From the NCBI GenBank assembly GCA_015501595.1, contig JADNRX010000124.1, positions 1 through 64,000 on the forward strand: DNA of 64,000 nt, given 5' to 3'. A model generated the notes under the pieces. It did no database searches. It saw nothing but the letters and a program-made list of their open reading frames with translations, and was not told the origin of the DNA. The translations under genes were made by a program, and so were the position numbers. The stretch comes from Hymenopellis radicata (Eukaryota; Basidiomycota; Agaricomycetes; Agaricales; Physalacriaceae). This document shows positions 45,801 through 56,252 of this stretch, in pieces (the stretch's first letter is position 1; the number at the start of each line of letters is the position of its first letter).

Positions 45801-48436
45801 CGCGCGTCGACGACATCCTGGCGGACGCCGCGAAGGGATGCATCTGGTCGAAACTGGACATGACCGACTCTTTCTTCCACACAAAGATGGATGAAGAATC
45901 TATAGCTTTCACTGCGGTGACTACACCTTTCGGGCTGTATGAATGGCTGGTAATGCCGCAAGGAATGAAAAATTCTCCATCGGTGCACCAGAGGCGAGTA
46001 AACAACGCGCTTCGCGATTACCTCGGGAAATTCTGCCACATATACCTTGACGATATCATCATCTGGTCGGACACGATTGAACAACATACCGAGCACATCA
46101 GGTTGATAATGGACGCCTTAAGAAAACATCAGCTGTACTGCAACCCGAAGAAATCAAAGTTCTATTTGTATGAGGTCGAATTCCTCGGACATCGAATTTC
46201 CCGCCGTGGGATTGAACCCGATAACAGTAAGGTGGCGCGTATTGTGGAATGGCCTGAACCGGGTTCCCCTGGTGATGTGCGTAAGTTCCTCGGACTGACT
46301 CGATACCTAGCCTCCTTCTTGCCGAAACTGGCTGAGCATACAGCGGTACTGAACAAATTGACAGGTCTGAAAGATCACCAGTGGCCGGGCTGGTCCGACG
46401 CTCACCACGACGCCTTCTTGGCTATCAAGAAATTGGTTCTTTCGGCGGATTGTCTAACGGTGATCGACCACGACAACCCTGGAGACAATAAGATCTGGGT
46501 CACTTGCGACGCATCGAACGTTAGGACGGGCGCCGTCTTATCCTTCGGTCCCACTTGGGAGACAGCTCGACCAGTAGCCTATGACTCGGTACAGTTGAAG
46601 GGCGCACAGCTGAACTATCCAGTACACGAGAAGGAACTTCTGGCGATCGTAAGAGCGTGCCAGAAATGGAGAGCGGACCTGCTCGGGACGAAGTTCGAGG
46701 TATATACAGACCATAAAACACTGGAGAATTTTGACGGCCAGAAAAACCTATCACGACGTCAGGCGCGGTGGATGGAAGAACTGTCGCAATTCGAATTGGC
46801 GATCAACTACATCAGAGGCGAGGACAACACGGTGGCTGATGCATTGTCAAGACTGCCGCCGGATCACTCCCCAGTGCTCGATTACGATCCTGATGAGGTG
46901 CCGTGCTGGCAGGCATGGCTGGCGCGTAGCGGCGTCTGTGCCGTCTCCTCAGCATTGACAATCAGCGCGGATACAAGACTGCTGAACGCGATCAAAGAGG
47001 GCTACCTGGAGGACGAATTCTGCAAAAAGTTTGTGTCTGGCGAGCGAATAATGCAGAACGTACGTGAGGTTGATGGACTGTGGCTGATAGGTACGCGATT
47101 ACTGGTACCGCGTGTTGGAAACGTACGGGAAGACCTATTCCATCTGGCACATGACACGTTGGGTCATTACGGTTTCGATAAATCCTACGCGGCTTTGAGG
47201 GAGTCATACTATTGGCCTAACATGAGAAGGGACTTAGAAGAGTCTTACATACCTGGCTGTGAGGAATGCCAAAGGAATAAGTCCTCGACACAGAGACACA
47301 ACGGCCCACTACACCCCTTGCCTGTACCCGACAACCGTGGCGACAGTATCGCCATGGACTTCGTGGGCCCTTTGCCCGAGGACGGGGGTTTTGACATGCT
47401 GTTGACGATATCTGACAGATTAGGCTCGGACATTCGGCTGATAGCAACTCACGCGAATGACACTGCTGAGCAGACAGCCGCCGTCTTCTTCGACGAATGG
47501 TTTTGTGAGAACGGAATGCCCTTGGAAATTTTTTGTGACAGAGATAAGCTTTGGACATCAAAGTTCTGGCGTGCGCTACAAAAGATGTCAGGTGTTCGTC
47601 TCGCGCTCTCTTCAGCTTTCCATCCGCAGACCGACGGTCTATCAGAACGTACGAATAAAACAGTCATCCAGGCTTTGCGCTACTATGTGGATAGACAGCA
47701 AAAAGGCTGGCGCGCCGCATTGCCGCGAGTCCGGTTCGGTTTCATGAACACAGTAAATAGCTCAACTGGTTTCTCGGGTTTCCAATTACGAATGGGTAAA
47801 TCGCTGCGCGTCATACCTCCGTTGGTGGCGAAGGCTCGTGGACCTGCAGAGTTGAACGCTAAGCGTCTGATTGAACAGATCAACACGGATGTAATGAACG
47901 CACATGACAACTTGATAAAGGCAAAAGTTGAACAAGCGCATCAGGCGAACAAGACTCGAATCGCGGAGCCTACATTCAAGGTTGGTGAGCGTGTAATGCT
48001 GAAGACAATGAATCGCCGACGAGAGTACATGACAAGAGAAAAGAAAAAGAAGGAGAAGCTCCGGGTGGCAAAATTCATGCCGCGGTACGACGGGCCCTAC
48101 ACAATCACCGGCGCGAACCCCGAACGGTCATCGTATACCTTGGACATGCCGAACAGCGAGGTGTTTAACACGTTCCATGTCTGTCAATTGGCGAGCTGGA
48201 TTCCGAACGACGACGATTTGTACCCTCAGCGACAGCACAAGAGACCGGGCCCAATTGTAACACCCGACGGAATGGAGGAATATTATATAGACAAGATCAT
48301 CGATGAGCGGAAGAGAGGGCGCGGCTACCAGTACTTGGTGCGCTTCCGGGGTTACGGCGCAGAAGAGGATCGCTGGATCGCGAGGTCAGAGCTGGAAGAC
48401 TGCGAGGCGTTGGACGTGTGGCTCGGCGAATGCTAG
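42839..48436 (+). CDS. Gypsy-2 Gag-Pol polyprotein (1,865 residues), chromodomain type
   Basis: Single exon from MSSVTNNDGPPPRV to the stop at 48434-48436. A gag-like domain covers residues ~1-260 (LADFVAAMTERFLTDNW). An atypical cysteine cluster (CRTCRTPWQNHRSPDDVC) stands where a zinc knuckle is expected. A basic, Arg/Ser-rich linker follows, then a retropepsin-like site DALIDHGSSLVLIDD (DHG in place of the usual DSG/DTG). Reverse transcriptase: WVNDYRQLNANIKTD, LPRVDDIL, CHIYLDDIIIWSD. RNase H: VTCDASNVRTGAVL and VYTDHKTLENFDG. Integrase: HDTLGHYGFD to CEECQRNK, then DDE blocks AMDFVGPLPEDGG, DRDKLWTSKFWR, FHPQTDGLSERTNKT. A chromodomain ends the protein (YQYLVRFRGYGAEEDRW). All catalytic residues I can check are present, so it could be active. 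Confidence 0.95.
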   Translation: MSSVTNNDGPPPRVLPGRRGEPPIVTPGDVDHIAIVQNWSACSVNWLAARYPAKAVATDTTVISLLAPGFANCSELNNWYLTAPNSFNAMTLADFVAAMTERFLTDNWHVDHKDNICKVRQEEDQPFIRFSEKLTSDNRRLADTASFMNDAQLVFIMKANMRRVTATAMNDFKQNAHIKDLGSKLENGTADATQGETLAAWMAKVDSLDRETCLGAKHMLAEIEKAAALAIARERQNAQQQAPPYRPPTTALPVAAANSRFPSATNRFTTKAQPSSQNNNASFRSSQNNNASFRSTATFSTKSTFPNNNGGNTVTRLPALTDEERAFSDVFGMCRTCRTPWQNHRSPDDVCDFPEAENYEERTLEWCIRWSLDHPDGYENLRAGKEMDGPLRRPDLNYAKRKYESLGGNDWPQAPPSRTNNSLKRPASSSNNAFSNNSNRFPVAAVLQRQTMADIQSAQFMPYQPDDDYSSESNSDPASPYSPPPRNTRRREYISPVMHRERGRSTDRVRLSRSFSELRGESSRAPSRAPSIMRGRGQDGSLSNTRDRSFSRGPQPPRRRSVSHMRHRSPSGERSNRSFTPPPDLDDHTPSDIAAEVDAMRGDRDDDFVPTGNNKGKGKEVDNGDDDDEAEEVESILRRSQRTTMEEATEDDATVSPVAAVSSPPTAPLSTPQMIWTCSVDDFSPGAMGPATVDALIDHGSSLVLIDDSLATRLSLKRYRLRTPIIIDTALKQNNDSSALTDYVKLRCRDVNNFWTSRTVKAVVAPSLCSPMILGLPFLEHNHVVVDATYRSAVHFDTGFDLLHPYPPLPPDRVPTLKEKLRTTEHDFRSLVDELKTFCARRRVFIDSTCEPVIEFNIIAAVRKRVEELAEASELEKLGQKIKEDYEDVFQPLPDFDKMPDDVTCKIELKDAYLSISARTYPCPRKYREAWRTLLNQHLDAGRIRPSSSSFASPAFLVPKSDPSALPRWVNDYRQLNANIKTDRYPLPRVDDILADAAKGCIWSKLDMTDSFFHTKMDEESIAFTAVTTPFGLYEWLVMPQGMKNSPSVHQRRVNNALRDYLGKFCHIYLDDIIIWSDTIEQHTEHIRLIMDALRKHQLYCNPKKSKFYLYEVEFLGHRISRRGIEPDNSKVARIVEWPEPGSPGDVRKFLGLTRYLASFLPKLAEHTAVLNKLTGLKDHQWPGWSDAHHDAFLAIKKLVLSADCLTVIDHDNPGDNKIWVTCDASNVRTGAVLSFGPTWETARPVAYDSVQLKGAQLNYPVHEKELLAIVRACQKWRADLLGTKFEVYTDHKTLENFDGQKNLSRRQARWMEELSQFELAINYIRGEDNTVADALSRLPPDHSPVLDYDPDEVPCWQAWLARSGVCAVSSALTISADTRLLNAIKEGYLEDEFCKKFVSGERIMQNVREVDGLWLIGTRLLVPRVGNVREDLFHLAHDTLGHYGFDKSYAALRESYYWPNMRRDLEESYIPGCEECQRNKSSTQRHNGPLHPLPVPDNRGDSIAMDFVGPLPEDGGFDMLLTISDRLGSDIRLIATHANDTAEQTAAVFFDEWFCENGMPLEIFCDRDKLWTSKFWRALQKMSGVRLALSSAFHPQTDGLSERTNKTVIQALRYYVDRQQKGWRAALPRVRFGFMNTVNSSTGFSGFQLRMGKSLRVIPPLVAKARGPAELNAKRLIEQINTDVMNAHDNLIKAKVEQAHQANKTRIAEPTFKVGERVMLKTMNRRREYMTREKKKKEKLRVAKFMPRYDGPYTITGANPERSSYTLDMPNSEVFNTFHVCQLASWIPNDDDLYPQRQHKRPGPIVTPDGMEEYYIDKIIDERKRGRGYQYLVRFRGYGAEEDRWIARSELEDCEALDVWLGEC

Positions 48437-49107
48437 GAAGAAAGGAGCAAGATTGATGTGGACCGCTGGCCTAGCTGGTGAGATCGCATCAGAAGTACGA
48501 AACGAAGTTTATTTTATTATGGAAAATGAAGACTGACTGCGAATGAACACCGAAGACGGACTGACCTTTTGACCTTCAAGAGATTAACCCTAACACTATG
48601 GGTACAACCCAAACAGCCTCTTGGCCTAGCGGTCGGGAGCGCGAATCCATGAATCCTGGCCAACTGTTTTTGGCACCGGCACAGATGACTTCGAGATGGA
48701 CACACTTGAGAACCGCCTATGGGAGCATCCAACGTGGCGACACTGTCTAGCGGTTAGTCACTATAGAGCGGCATACCAATCAGCTTTTGCTTGCGGTGCA
48801 GGTATGCTGGTGCAGACATGTAAAGAATTGCAAATTAACCATCGAAGTATGCCATAATGGTTACCGCGATATGCGCACGAAGGTTGTTGTTTTTGCTACC
48901 CTTTCTGTGGACGCATGGGATGGACTCGGTGAATCACCACTACTAGACGCGGCCAGGATGGCGAATCGGTTTCGCGGCTGGTCATGACTGCTCATTGCCC
49001 ATTTACTTTTGCCTTTGTCGCGGAACGTTAGCCTGACGGCTACTGCGGTCGCTTATGCCTGTTGTTCTCGACAACGTAACAACGAATTTTTTCGGGATGG
49101 GGGAGAG
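48437..49107 (+). other. Gypsy-2 3' untranslated region with polypurine tract
   Basis: Non-coding interior between the pol stop and the right LTR. The purine-rich run gggatgggggagag at 49094-49107 directly abuts the LTR and is the expected plus-strand primer site. Two tggcctagc motifs (near 48470 and 48622) resemble an RNA polymerase III A box, but no B box was found. Confidence 0.7.
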
Positions 49108-49329
49108 TGTAAGGCGAGCGCCTTACCCACTTCACCAACCACGCGATCACCTTCCTCATTAGGACTACTATATTTAGATACATATATATTGGGGCACGGA
49201 CGTAGTTTCTCTCCCTCTTCTCTTCTACCACCATCACCATAGTACCTTACTTGATCTCGACAATACGACTCGTTCCAGGTTGCTTGCGTGATAGTGAGTT
49301 TTCTCTAGTGAGGACGTTCCGTCCTTTCA
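49108..49329 (+). repeat. Gypsy-2 right LTR
   Basis: 222 bp, same sequence as 42149-42370 as far as I can read. Followed by the second target copy cattc at 49330-49334. Confidence 0.95.
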
Positions 49330-49735
49330 CATTCATCTCAGCAGGGAAGGACCTCGGGATCGACACGCCCCACAAAGCACGGGCGATCATCAACGGGCGC
49401 GTCAAGGCCATCCATTCCCTCGATGGACATGGGCAGTGCCTCGTCTCGGAGAAGACTAAGACCACTCCCCGACCCGTGGGGATGGTAAGCCTCGTACGAA
49501 GTCGCCCCGAGCACGACCCCAGGATGTGGCTCCCGTTTCCCGATATCGGATACGCGATGCATGCCGAGTACGCGGGCAAAGGGTACGCTACAGAGGCGGG
49601 GCGCGCGCTGATCGATTATGCACGCGCCAATTGGGGGGTGGAAGGGGTGCTTGGTATTACAAGACCCGTGGAATGGCGCGAGTGTACGTGTTATGGAGAA
49701 GCTCGGAATGGAGAATAGAGGCACTTTCAACTTGA
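49330..49735 (+). pseudogene. Right part of the truncated third GNAT copy
   Basis: Continues the GNAT text after the Gypsy-2 insertion: AGKDLGIDTPHKARAIINGR, PVGMVSLVRSRPEHDP, MHAEYAGKGYATEAGRALID. After WGVEGVLGI the copy acquires indels and a changed frame, then runs out near MEKLGMENRG. High similarity to 38438-39070 and opposite orientation show a fairly recent inverted duplication, inactive before or after the retrotransposon landed. Confidence 0.88.
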
Positions 49736-50062
49736 CGCACCTTGCGCCAACAGTGAATGAGTATGGATTTGACAGGTTAGTAAGGAAGAAGCAGAATCTT
49801 AATAGTTCCAATGATGGTGTTGTGTAACTCCAATTATCATTAGAGAATGAGGGTGTGACATACATCGGCACAGGTAAATAAACAGTGAGTAGCTAGCAAG
49901 TCCCAATGCAAAATCCATTGTGTAAAAACAAACAATAGATCAAAAAAACAAGTCCCTCGTCAATATCGTGGTATGCACTCGTCGTAAAAGCAATTTGAAA
50001 ACCCCAGAAAGCAAGAGGATAAATAGATAATAACAAGTCCGGTCATCAAGCATGAATCATGA
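49736..50062. other. Intergenic, nothing recognised
   Basis: Probably the 3' flank of the oxidase gene on the minus strand. The poly-A/T-rich part near 49920-49950 has no clear signal. Confidence 0.4.
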
Positions 50063-52552
50063 TCACCACCGCGATACGAGGAGGCGTAGTATCGCAGCGG
50101 TGAGGAGGAAGGTGAATAATGGCTCGTTGGAAAGCGACGCGTTGGAGTCGGAACCGCTAGATCCGCTGCTGCTGTTGTTGTTATCGCTAGCGTCGGTACT
50201 GAAAATGTTCGAATCGGGCAGAGATTTAACGTCCTTGAGGTCCTGAGTGCCAACCTTGCCGTTTCCAACCGTGACCTGAACACCAACAGAAGGAACACCG
50301 TTCACCACGACGAACAGCAGCGCAGGCCCAGGTGTCAAGATGGCAGGGTTGGGCTGGAGCTGGCTGACGTGAAGAGTCGCGGTCTTGTTCCCGCTGTATC
50401 CAGAGTAACTAGTCTCCAGCTCAACAAAGCGCTGGCCCATGTTCTGCAGGACGATTAACTTCCTCCGCCACCAGAATAGGTTATATCGTGACATACCATA
50501 GCGTGCGTGGCGAAACCAGTGCGAATAATGACAACCTTGGTCTTCTGGATATTGGTGACGTCGCCGAACAGGTCATCCGAGTCGAGCGTCACGTCGAAGT
50601 AAGAACCGCCGTACGACAGCTGCTTCAACAGCCCCTTCGGCTCGGGGCGACGCTCGTTATAGTACGACGGGTAGAATCGCTCCACACGGTAGTCGGTGGG
50701 GTACTTGACGCCATCACCGACAGTGTAATCCGGGTTGGGGTTCGATCCAGAAATGATGACAGAACCTAAAAAGAAGATATCCACGTTAACCCCAATGACG
50801 ATAGGTAGGAATTAAAGGCGTACACACCATCGGGCACCAAGGTGGCGGTAGAGTGATACATACGGGGAACCGTGCTGGCACCGAGACCATCGCTCGACCA
50901 CCGCTTTCCAGCAGGAGCGTCAGGGTTGTAGATGACGGGAGTCATAATCGGGTCGTCGGCGTATGAGTGTCCAATCGCCCAAGTATCATTGCCATATCCA
51001 GCAGTACCTGCACGTAAAGCATTAGCAGGGTCGATAATCAATTGGAGTGTGAAACTCACCAACTCCAGCACCGCCCACAAAGAAGATCAGACCGTCAGGC
51101 AGGAAAATAAAATTGCCCATGGAACGCGCTTGCGGCAGCGGGTCGTCAGCCTGGTACGAACCGGACACATCGGGCGTGATCTTCTGGCAAGAGGTAGACG
51201 CTGGGAGGTTGACAATAACGGTGGTTTGCGTATTCCAGCTAAAATAGAGTTAGATGAAGTGGCGCACTACGTAGTACGGGATTACGAACTCGTTATTGTT
51301 AGTACCGCCACAGAACAAGACGGTAGCAGTCCAATTGTTCGCGGGTGTCAAGGGCAACATGACGGTACCAGCGCTAGCAGGATATGTGCGAACAGCATCC
51401 GGCATGTTGTCGAGCGGAGTCTCCTGCCCCGTGTGGTAGTCCAAAAGAGCGGTATTCCAGTTTGACTGAAGCAATATCTTGCCAGAGGGAAGCAGCCATG
51501 TAAGAGGGAAAAGGTTGGTAGGAAGTGTAGTCTGGAGGATGTTCGACGTCTGAGGATCTCCCTTGGAGGGGAAGAACTCGTAGGTTGGGTTGTCTTGACC
51601 TGCGTCATTCACGTAGCCGCCGTTCTTGCAACCACCGAGCTAAACGGAGAGATTAGATCACGAGCCAGAAGCGATTCAAGAGGCGTACAATAATGAGTGA
51701 TCCATCTTCCAAACCCTCCCTGTTTAAACATGAGAACCCTATCATGAAAATCAGGCGTTCAACTTACACAGTCGGGTACCACCGCTCAGAAGTCATGTCA
51801 CCTTCGACCTTCCAAGTGCACGAGTCATCGTCGCAAGGAACTATCGTTCTGTACAAACATCTGAGATCTCTTGATAATAATCCATCCCAGGGATTACATA
51901 CCGCAATCTAGGGGACAACATGAGGCTTAGATGAAGACGGCGCTAAAAAAGTGAAACTCACGACTGGCGACCGTCAGGGTCATCGTACGCTCCGCCTCCC
52001 GTCTGACTGTCCGCAGCTTCGCCGCCATACGTGACACCTTGGTTTCCACCAACGTTGAGCCATGTTCCGTCCGCCATGACATTGCCTCCCTGTAGACTAA
52101 TCAGAGACGCGTTCAAGTGAGAGGAAGCAACATACCGCGCAGAAGGAGTTTGTGATGATGTCCAAGGGCTTTGCGGTGTTAGACTCAAGGCTGTATTCTA
52201 AAACCAGCATCGGTCAATTATCCCGGAAACCAAAAATAATTTGGGCGTACCCACTGCCCATGCAGGATGACCGCCGATCTGAAGAGGATTACCCTCGACT
52301 TTATCGACAATGTAAATCTTGTCTTCGGTACCCAAAAACAGCTGAGGACTTGATCAGGGAAGAAACCATTGGGCGCGTCTAAGTACACACCTGCTGGGCG
52401 CTCACACCGCTGTTACCGATGATTTCGAATTGACCAATGGCACCGGTTTGGCGCGGTTGTCCCGGTGCAGTCGCGGTATTCTGCGCAAACGCGAAATCAC
52501 TGAGAGCAGCGAGAAGAGAGAGGGGCGCTGCGAAATCTCGTAAAAGTCCCAT
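50063..52552 (-). CDS. Copper radical oxidase, glyoxal oxidase-like (AA5), probably GPI-anchored
   Basis: Start at 52552 (MGLLRDFAAPLSLLAALSD), a signal peptide. About ten introns of ~50 nt join in frame, including a 6-nt exon at 51902-51907. Motifs in order: NSFCAGGNVMADGTWLNVGG (Cys expected to cross-link with the active Tyr), GGAYDDPDGRQS, ERWYPTVEGLEDGSLII, GGYVNDAGQDNPTYEFFP, TVLFCGGTNN, VPRMYHSTATLVPDG (Tyr-His copper ligands), GSNPNPDY, TGFATHAMNMGQRFV (His ligand), and an immunoglobulin-like C-terminal domain. A Ser-rich tail and final hydrophobic stretch (LFTFLLTAAILRLLV) suggest a GPI anchor. These enzymes oxidise aldehydes such as glyoxal, releasing hydrogen peroxide for lignin-degrading peroxidases. 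No frameshift seen. Confidence 0.92.
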
Positions 52553-53800
52553 AGCGAACGCGGGTGAAGATAGAAAGGAAGAGGAAAGTGGAAAGTGGAA
52601 AGAGGAAAGAGGAAAGAGGAAAGGGAAAAAAGGAACTCGTAAAAATGAGTTGGAGAAGGAGAATGGAGGAAACGAGCAAATGGCGGTGTGGTTTTAATAT
52701 GGTTTAGAGGGTGGACATAAGCGAGGCAAGCGGGCGGGGCAGTTTGACCGAAAGGTTTGAGATCGTGCTCGGGGATCCACATGTTTTAAATATGTACGGT
52801 AATTTGTTTGTCTTTTTTGCGATGCACGACTAGGTTTCAAGAAGTCGGATGATCGACGAACTACCAGAGAGAATTGCCAACCAGCTTAGACAACAGCAGA
52901 GAGATCATATTTCAGTTAGGAGGATTGTTCAGGCGCTTAGCGTACATTGGTCCCGGAGGTAGCGAAGTGGCGGGGTATGCGTGAAGGTCGGGGTTTTCGG
53001 TTAGCCATTGTAGGAGATATCGGGACGCCCTGAAGGATAGATAACAAGCAGGTTATACAGTTGATGCGCCACGGAGCTACAGAGAGACAACAGCAGAAGA
53101 CGCCTGTCCATTTTGCGAGCTACATAGCAGGGAGACGATCTGGTGAGCGAGGTGATCGTTGTCAAAGTGTGATTCAGATTCGGCTCACAGCCACAAAAGT
53201 GATCGTTCGGATCAGCGCGTGCCGGCTCTTTCAATTTGGTTCCTGCCTCGTCGCTCCCGCCCATTCAGCGCCCATTTTGTTGTTGACGTTACATCCAATT
53301 ACGAGTTCAAATTCCTCTTTATCTTCTTCGGATTCACACTGCCTCAAGGTACACCTTGATTCTTGTCAACTGCCAAAGCTAGTCGAAATGAATGGACAAC
53401 GGGAGAATATCAACAGCATCAACAGCACTAGGCTGTACGAATCCGATTCAGCAAGTGTCTATAAAGACGGGGCTCGGACTGGAAGCTGTGCATCTCATTG
53501 GGCGCTGCTTCAGCACCAGTTTAACCGACTTGGCCATTGGTGGCGGCGCTAGACAGTGAAACTTTTTGCGAGGTTGCCATTCCGGTTTCCTGACAATGAG
53601 ACACGTTGACCTTGGTATCCTTAGATGTCTGGAAATGTGACCATACCCCGCGATCAGTATCTTCAGGGAATGATATGTGACCCCTCCGAATACCTCCTGC
53701 AGGCCAGCCTCCATTCAAGCGCGGTGCATTGTTTGACACGGGGACAGACTATTGGGTTGACGGTGCGAACTACCCACGTAGTCAAGAAAATAAAACCTCA
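52553..53800. promoter_or_regulatory. Upstream region of the copper radical oxidase, with polypurine tract
   Basis: A purine-only run of repeated ggaaagaggaaa type lies at about 52570-52632; on the gene's coding strand this is a CT-rich leader or promoter element just upstream of the start, common in fungi. The rest, to 53800, has only short open frames that I cannot support as genes. Confidence 0.4.
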
Positions 53801-53802
53801 TA

Positions 53803-55160
53803 GAATTGCGCATCAGATCATCTCCGAGAGTGCATTCGTTTCACTCTTCGCTGTGCTCTATGTGTTCTATATCATCTTCGTACGCGTCTTTTTCGCGTAT
53901 TATTCTGCCGGATCCGCTGATTGGTGCAGGGTAATGTTTACCGCCACGCCCGAAGCACGTCGGGAAAGGACTGGCGCTTCATTCAAGAGCCGATGGACGT
54001 ATTCATGGTGAGGCATCCATGTGTAGATTTCGGATTTTCCTCCCATTAATTCAACGTTATCAAGTTATCATTGTTCACCGCAGATTTTCTGCAAGCGTTG
54101 GGCGCTGTTTTGGACATCAAGTGGATCAACAAAGGCGTCGTGGAAGTTGGCTCCTTTTGCACCGCGCAAGGTAATGATTCAGATTTACGGTGATCAAACG
54201 AAACACCTCACGCTTATTTCCAGGTGTTATTCAGCAACTGGGAGAGACCGGTGTAGCTATTACCACCTTGGTGTGCAGCGTTTATCCGCCGGTTTCTCAA
54301 TCATCTAACTCGGAAGTATTTCTGGCAGGCAATCGCCGTATACACATTCGTGCTCATTCGGTGGAATCTGCCCGACAAAGTAAAGCATGGCCATGGGATA
54401 TTCGTCTCCCTCTTGGTCGTCACTGTTATCTGGCTGTTCCTCGTGGTCATGGTTATGCGTCGGCATCGCTCTTAACGGCAGTAGATCGTACGAACAACCC
54501 ACGCCTGTAAGGACGAAGTTCACATCGTTCGTGGTCGTGTAGTGCTAACCACGACGTGCAGTACTGGTGTTGGATTGGGGGTCGGTACCAGGGCATGAGG
54601 ATTGCCGGCGAATACGTGTGGTTCTGGATTACGCTTGGGCGTGTCTCTCGTCCTCTACGTGACTCTCTTCCTCTGGAGCAGGGGAAATGTCAACTTTAGC
54701 GATGAATCGTGGTGGAAGATGACAGTATTGCGTAGGCGAAATAATACTGAAGATTTCGCAAAACGGGGCAAACCTTGGGACATGCTTGCGTACGTCCTTC
54801 ATTACTATCGAATACTTCGCCTCTAAACGTGCATCCTCAGCTACCCTATCGTCTACTCCATCCTCATCTTGCCTCTGAGCGTCGTGCGTTGGATCACCTT
54901 CAACAGTGACACAGTATTATCTGGTGCTGCGCTCTCTGCTGTGACCATGGTGGTCGTCTCAATCTATGGGCTGAGCGGGTTTTTCAACGTTTTACTTCTG
55001 TTGTTAACTCGTCCGGACACACTGCTATTTGGACGCTCCATTCCTACTCCTGTACGCGGGCGCGCACCCTCACTCCATCATGAGTCTTCATCCGACGTCG
55101 AGGTATATCCAGTTCATGAAAACCACACAAAGACGCCCAAGATTACCTTCAATGCTTGAT
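53803..55160 (+). CDS. Seven-transmembrane GPCR-like protein, frameshifted as assembled
   Basis: Recognisable exons: IISESAFVSLFAVLYVFYIIF to 53878; an intron ending gtgcag; GNVYRHARSTSGKDWRFIQE; DFLQALGAVLDIKWINKGVV from 54082 with SFCTAQ; GVIQQLGETGVAITTL; AIAVYTFVLIRWN after an intron ending ctggcag; VTVIWLFLVVMV; YWCWIGGRYQGMRIAGEYVW; LGVSLVLYVTLFLWSRGN; YPIVYSILILPLSVVRWITF. The order and Cys/Trp pattern match a fungal receptor-like family (Git3/cAMP-receptor type) with several paralogues in mushrooms. One-base frame changes lie near 54455 and 54632, and the exon between VFM and DFLQ could not be resolved. The start codon is uncertain. Presumably a plasma-membrane sensor if functional. 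Confidence 0.7.
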
Positions 55161-55550
55161 GGAGACTCGACGCATTCTTTACAGTCTGCTTTGAGTGCGT
55201 AAATCTATTCAAGTTGTCGTATTGCTCTCTGTATTTTTCCGTAACATCACCAAGTATCTGTATAATTATAAGTAGTGCGTAGTGCAAATCGAACGACATT
55301 TCATGAAACAGAACGTCTTTGTGTTTTCTATCATACCATATACTGACGATCCCTGGTTGAGTGATTGTCAACAGCGTTTCGAAGTATATCCTAGCCCGTA
55401 CTTCTATCCGTGGATGAGCTAGCTACGTCGCAACTATGGTTCCCAGGCGATCCAAGGAGATGGGTATTTCGTTGAAAAGTATTTTATGATGAGCGGCCTG
55501 GGACATCGCTGCAACTTTAACCCCTTCATACATTCATAAGATTCTGACGG
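55161..55550. other. Convergent intergenic region
   Basis: Lies between the 3' ends of the GPCR-like and RRM genes. No further gene is seen. Confidence 0.4.
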
Positions 55551-56252
55551 TCAACAAAACACAAACTCACATCCATCACCCGGTGCATGTAGTGGAGGGG
55601 CAGCGTAGTTGGCATAGATCCTGCGTCCGAAGAGCTTGAGTCCTTCATCAGACCAGATCTGTTCGAGGGTCGCGTCAGCGGCGTCTTGCGTAACAAACTC
55701 CGCATATGCCCGTCGTCCATAGCGCTTCTTGGATGTCGCTGCATAGTTGATTATATCTGTGAAGTGTATAGGTACAAAACGAATACGACATACGCATTTC
55801 GACGGAGAGGACTTGGAACGGCCTCAACAGGTCCACCAACATTTGGGCATTAGCTCCATAGTCAGTGGGCACGTTATCTAGACAGAGTCTCGTATTTTTT
55901 AAGAGATTCGTCGCGCGAGTAAACACCTTTGGCGGTGGCTTCTCTGTGTAGTCGTTCGCCATATAGTTTTTGGGCATGACGTTGACGTTTTCGCCGTCAA
56001 TAACAAAACCATTCTGTGCCACAAGGCGGTCTGCAGCGTCTGGGTCTCGTATTTCACGACGGCTACACGATTATTTAACCTTTGCCATAGGCTCGCAACC
56101 TCGCCGAATTGAGCAAGGCCGGATTTGAGCGCGGGGTACGGGATGAGAGCGGAGGTGGAAAGATAAACAGAAGGTGTGGGTGCCTTGGAAGCGATGCCGC
56201 GGGCAGAGGAGAGGGCCCTCTGCAGCCAGCGGCTAGAGAGCAGAGAGAGCAT
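55551..56252 (-). CDS. Two-RRM RNA-binding protein with possible mitochondrial presequence
   Basis: Start at 56252 (MLSLLSSRWLQRALSSARGI), an Arg/Ser-rich N terminus suggestive of mitochondrial import. RRM 1: PSVYLSTSALIPYPALKSGL, then NNRVAVVKYE. A one-base change near 56040 (accca; accc-ca expected) is needed to reach DAADRLVAQNGFVIDGENVN. RRM 2: TRLCLDNVPTDYGANAQMLV, then a 37-nt intron (55757-55793), then YGRRAYAEFVTQDAADATLE and GLKLFGRRIYANYA. The stop is placed at 55551; another 3' exon is possible because ggatgtgagt could be a donor. RRMs bind single-stranded RNA; the target is unknown. Confidence 0.65.

Larger units (their letters stand above)
42149..49329 (+). mobile_element. Gypsy-2: young, apparently complete LTR retrotransposon (7,181 bp)
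   Basis: Two 222-bp LTRs (42149-42370 and 49108-49329) begin TGT and end TCA. I found no difference between them when reading base by base. The 5-bp duplication cattc flanks the element (42144-42148, 49330-49334). A single uninterrupted 1,865-codon gag-pol frame and a purine-rich tract just before the right LTR are present. Matching LTRs imply a recent insertion. A conventional tRNA primer-binding site was not recognised after the left LTR, where a poly-T run occurs. Confidence 0.95.

Noticed and set aside
48460..48640. Two tRNA-like A-box motifs (tggcctagc) in the Gypsy-2 3' region as a tRNA or SINE
   Set aside because: No B box, no acceptor stem pairing, no cloverleaf could be drawn.
53061..53552. 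163-codon open frame upstream of the GPCR-like gene
   Set aside because: No recognisable motif, no sensible composition, and no joining frame to the receptor exons.
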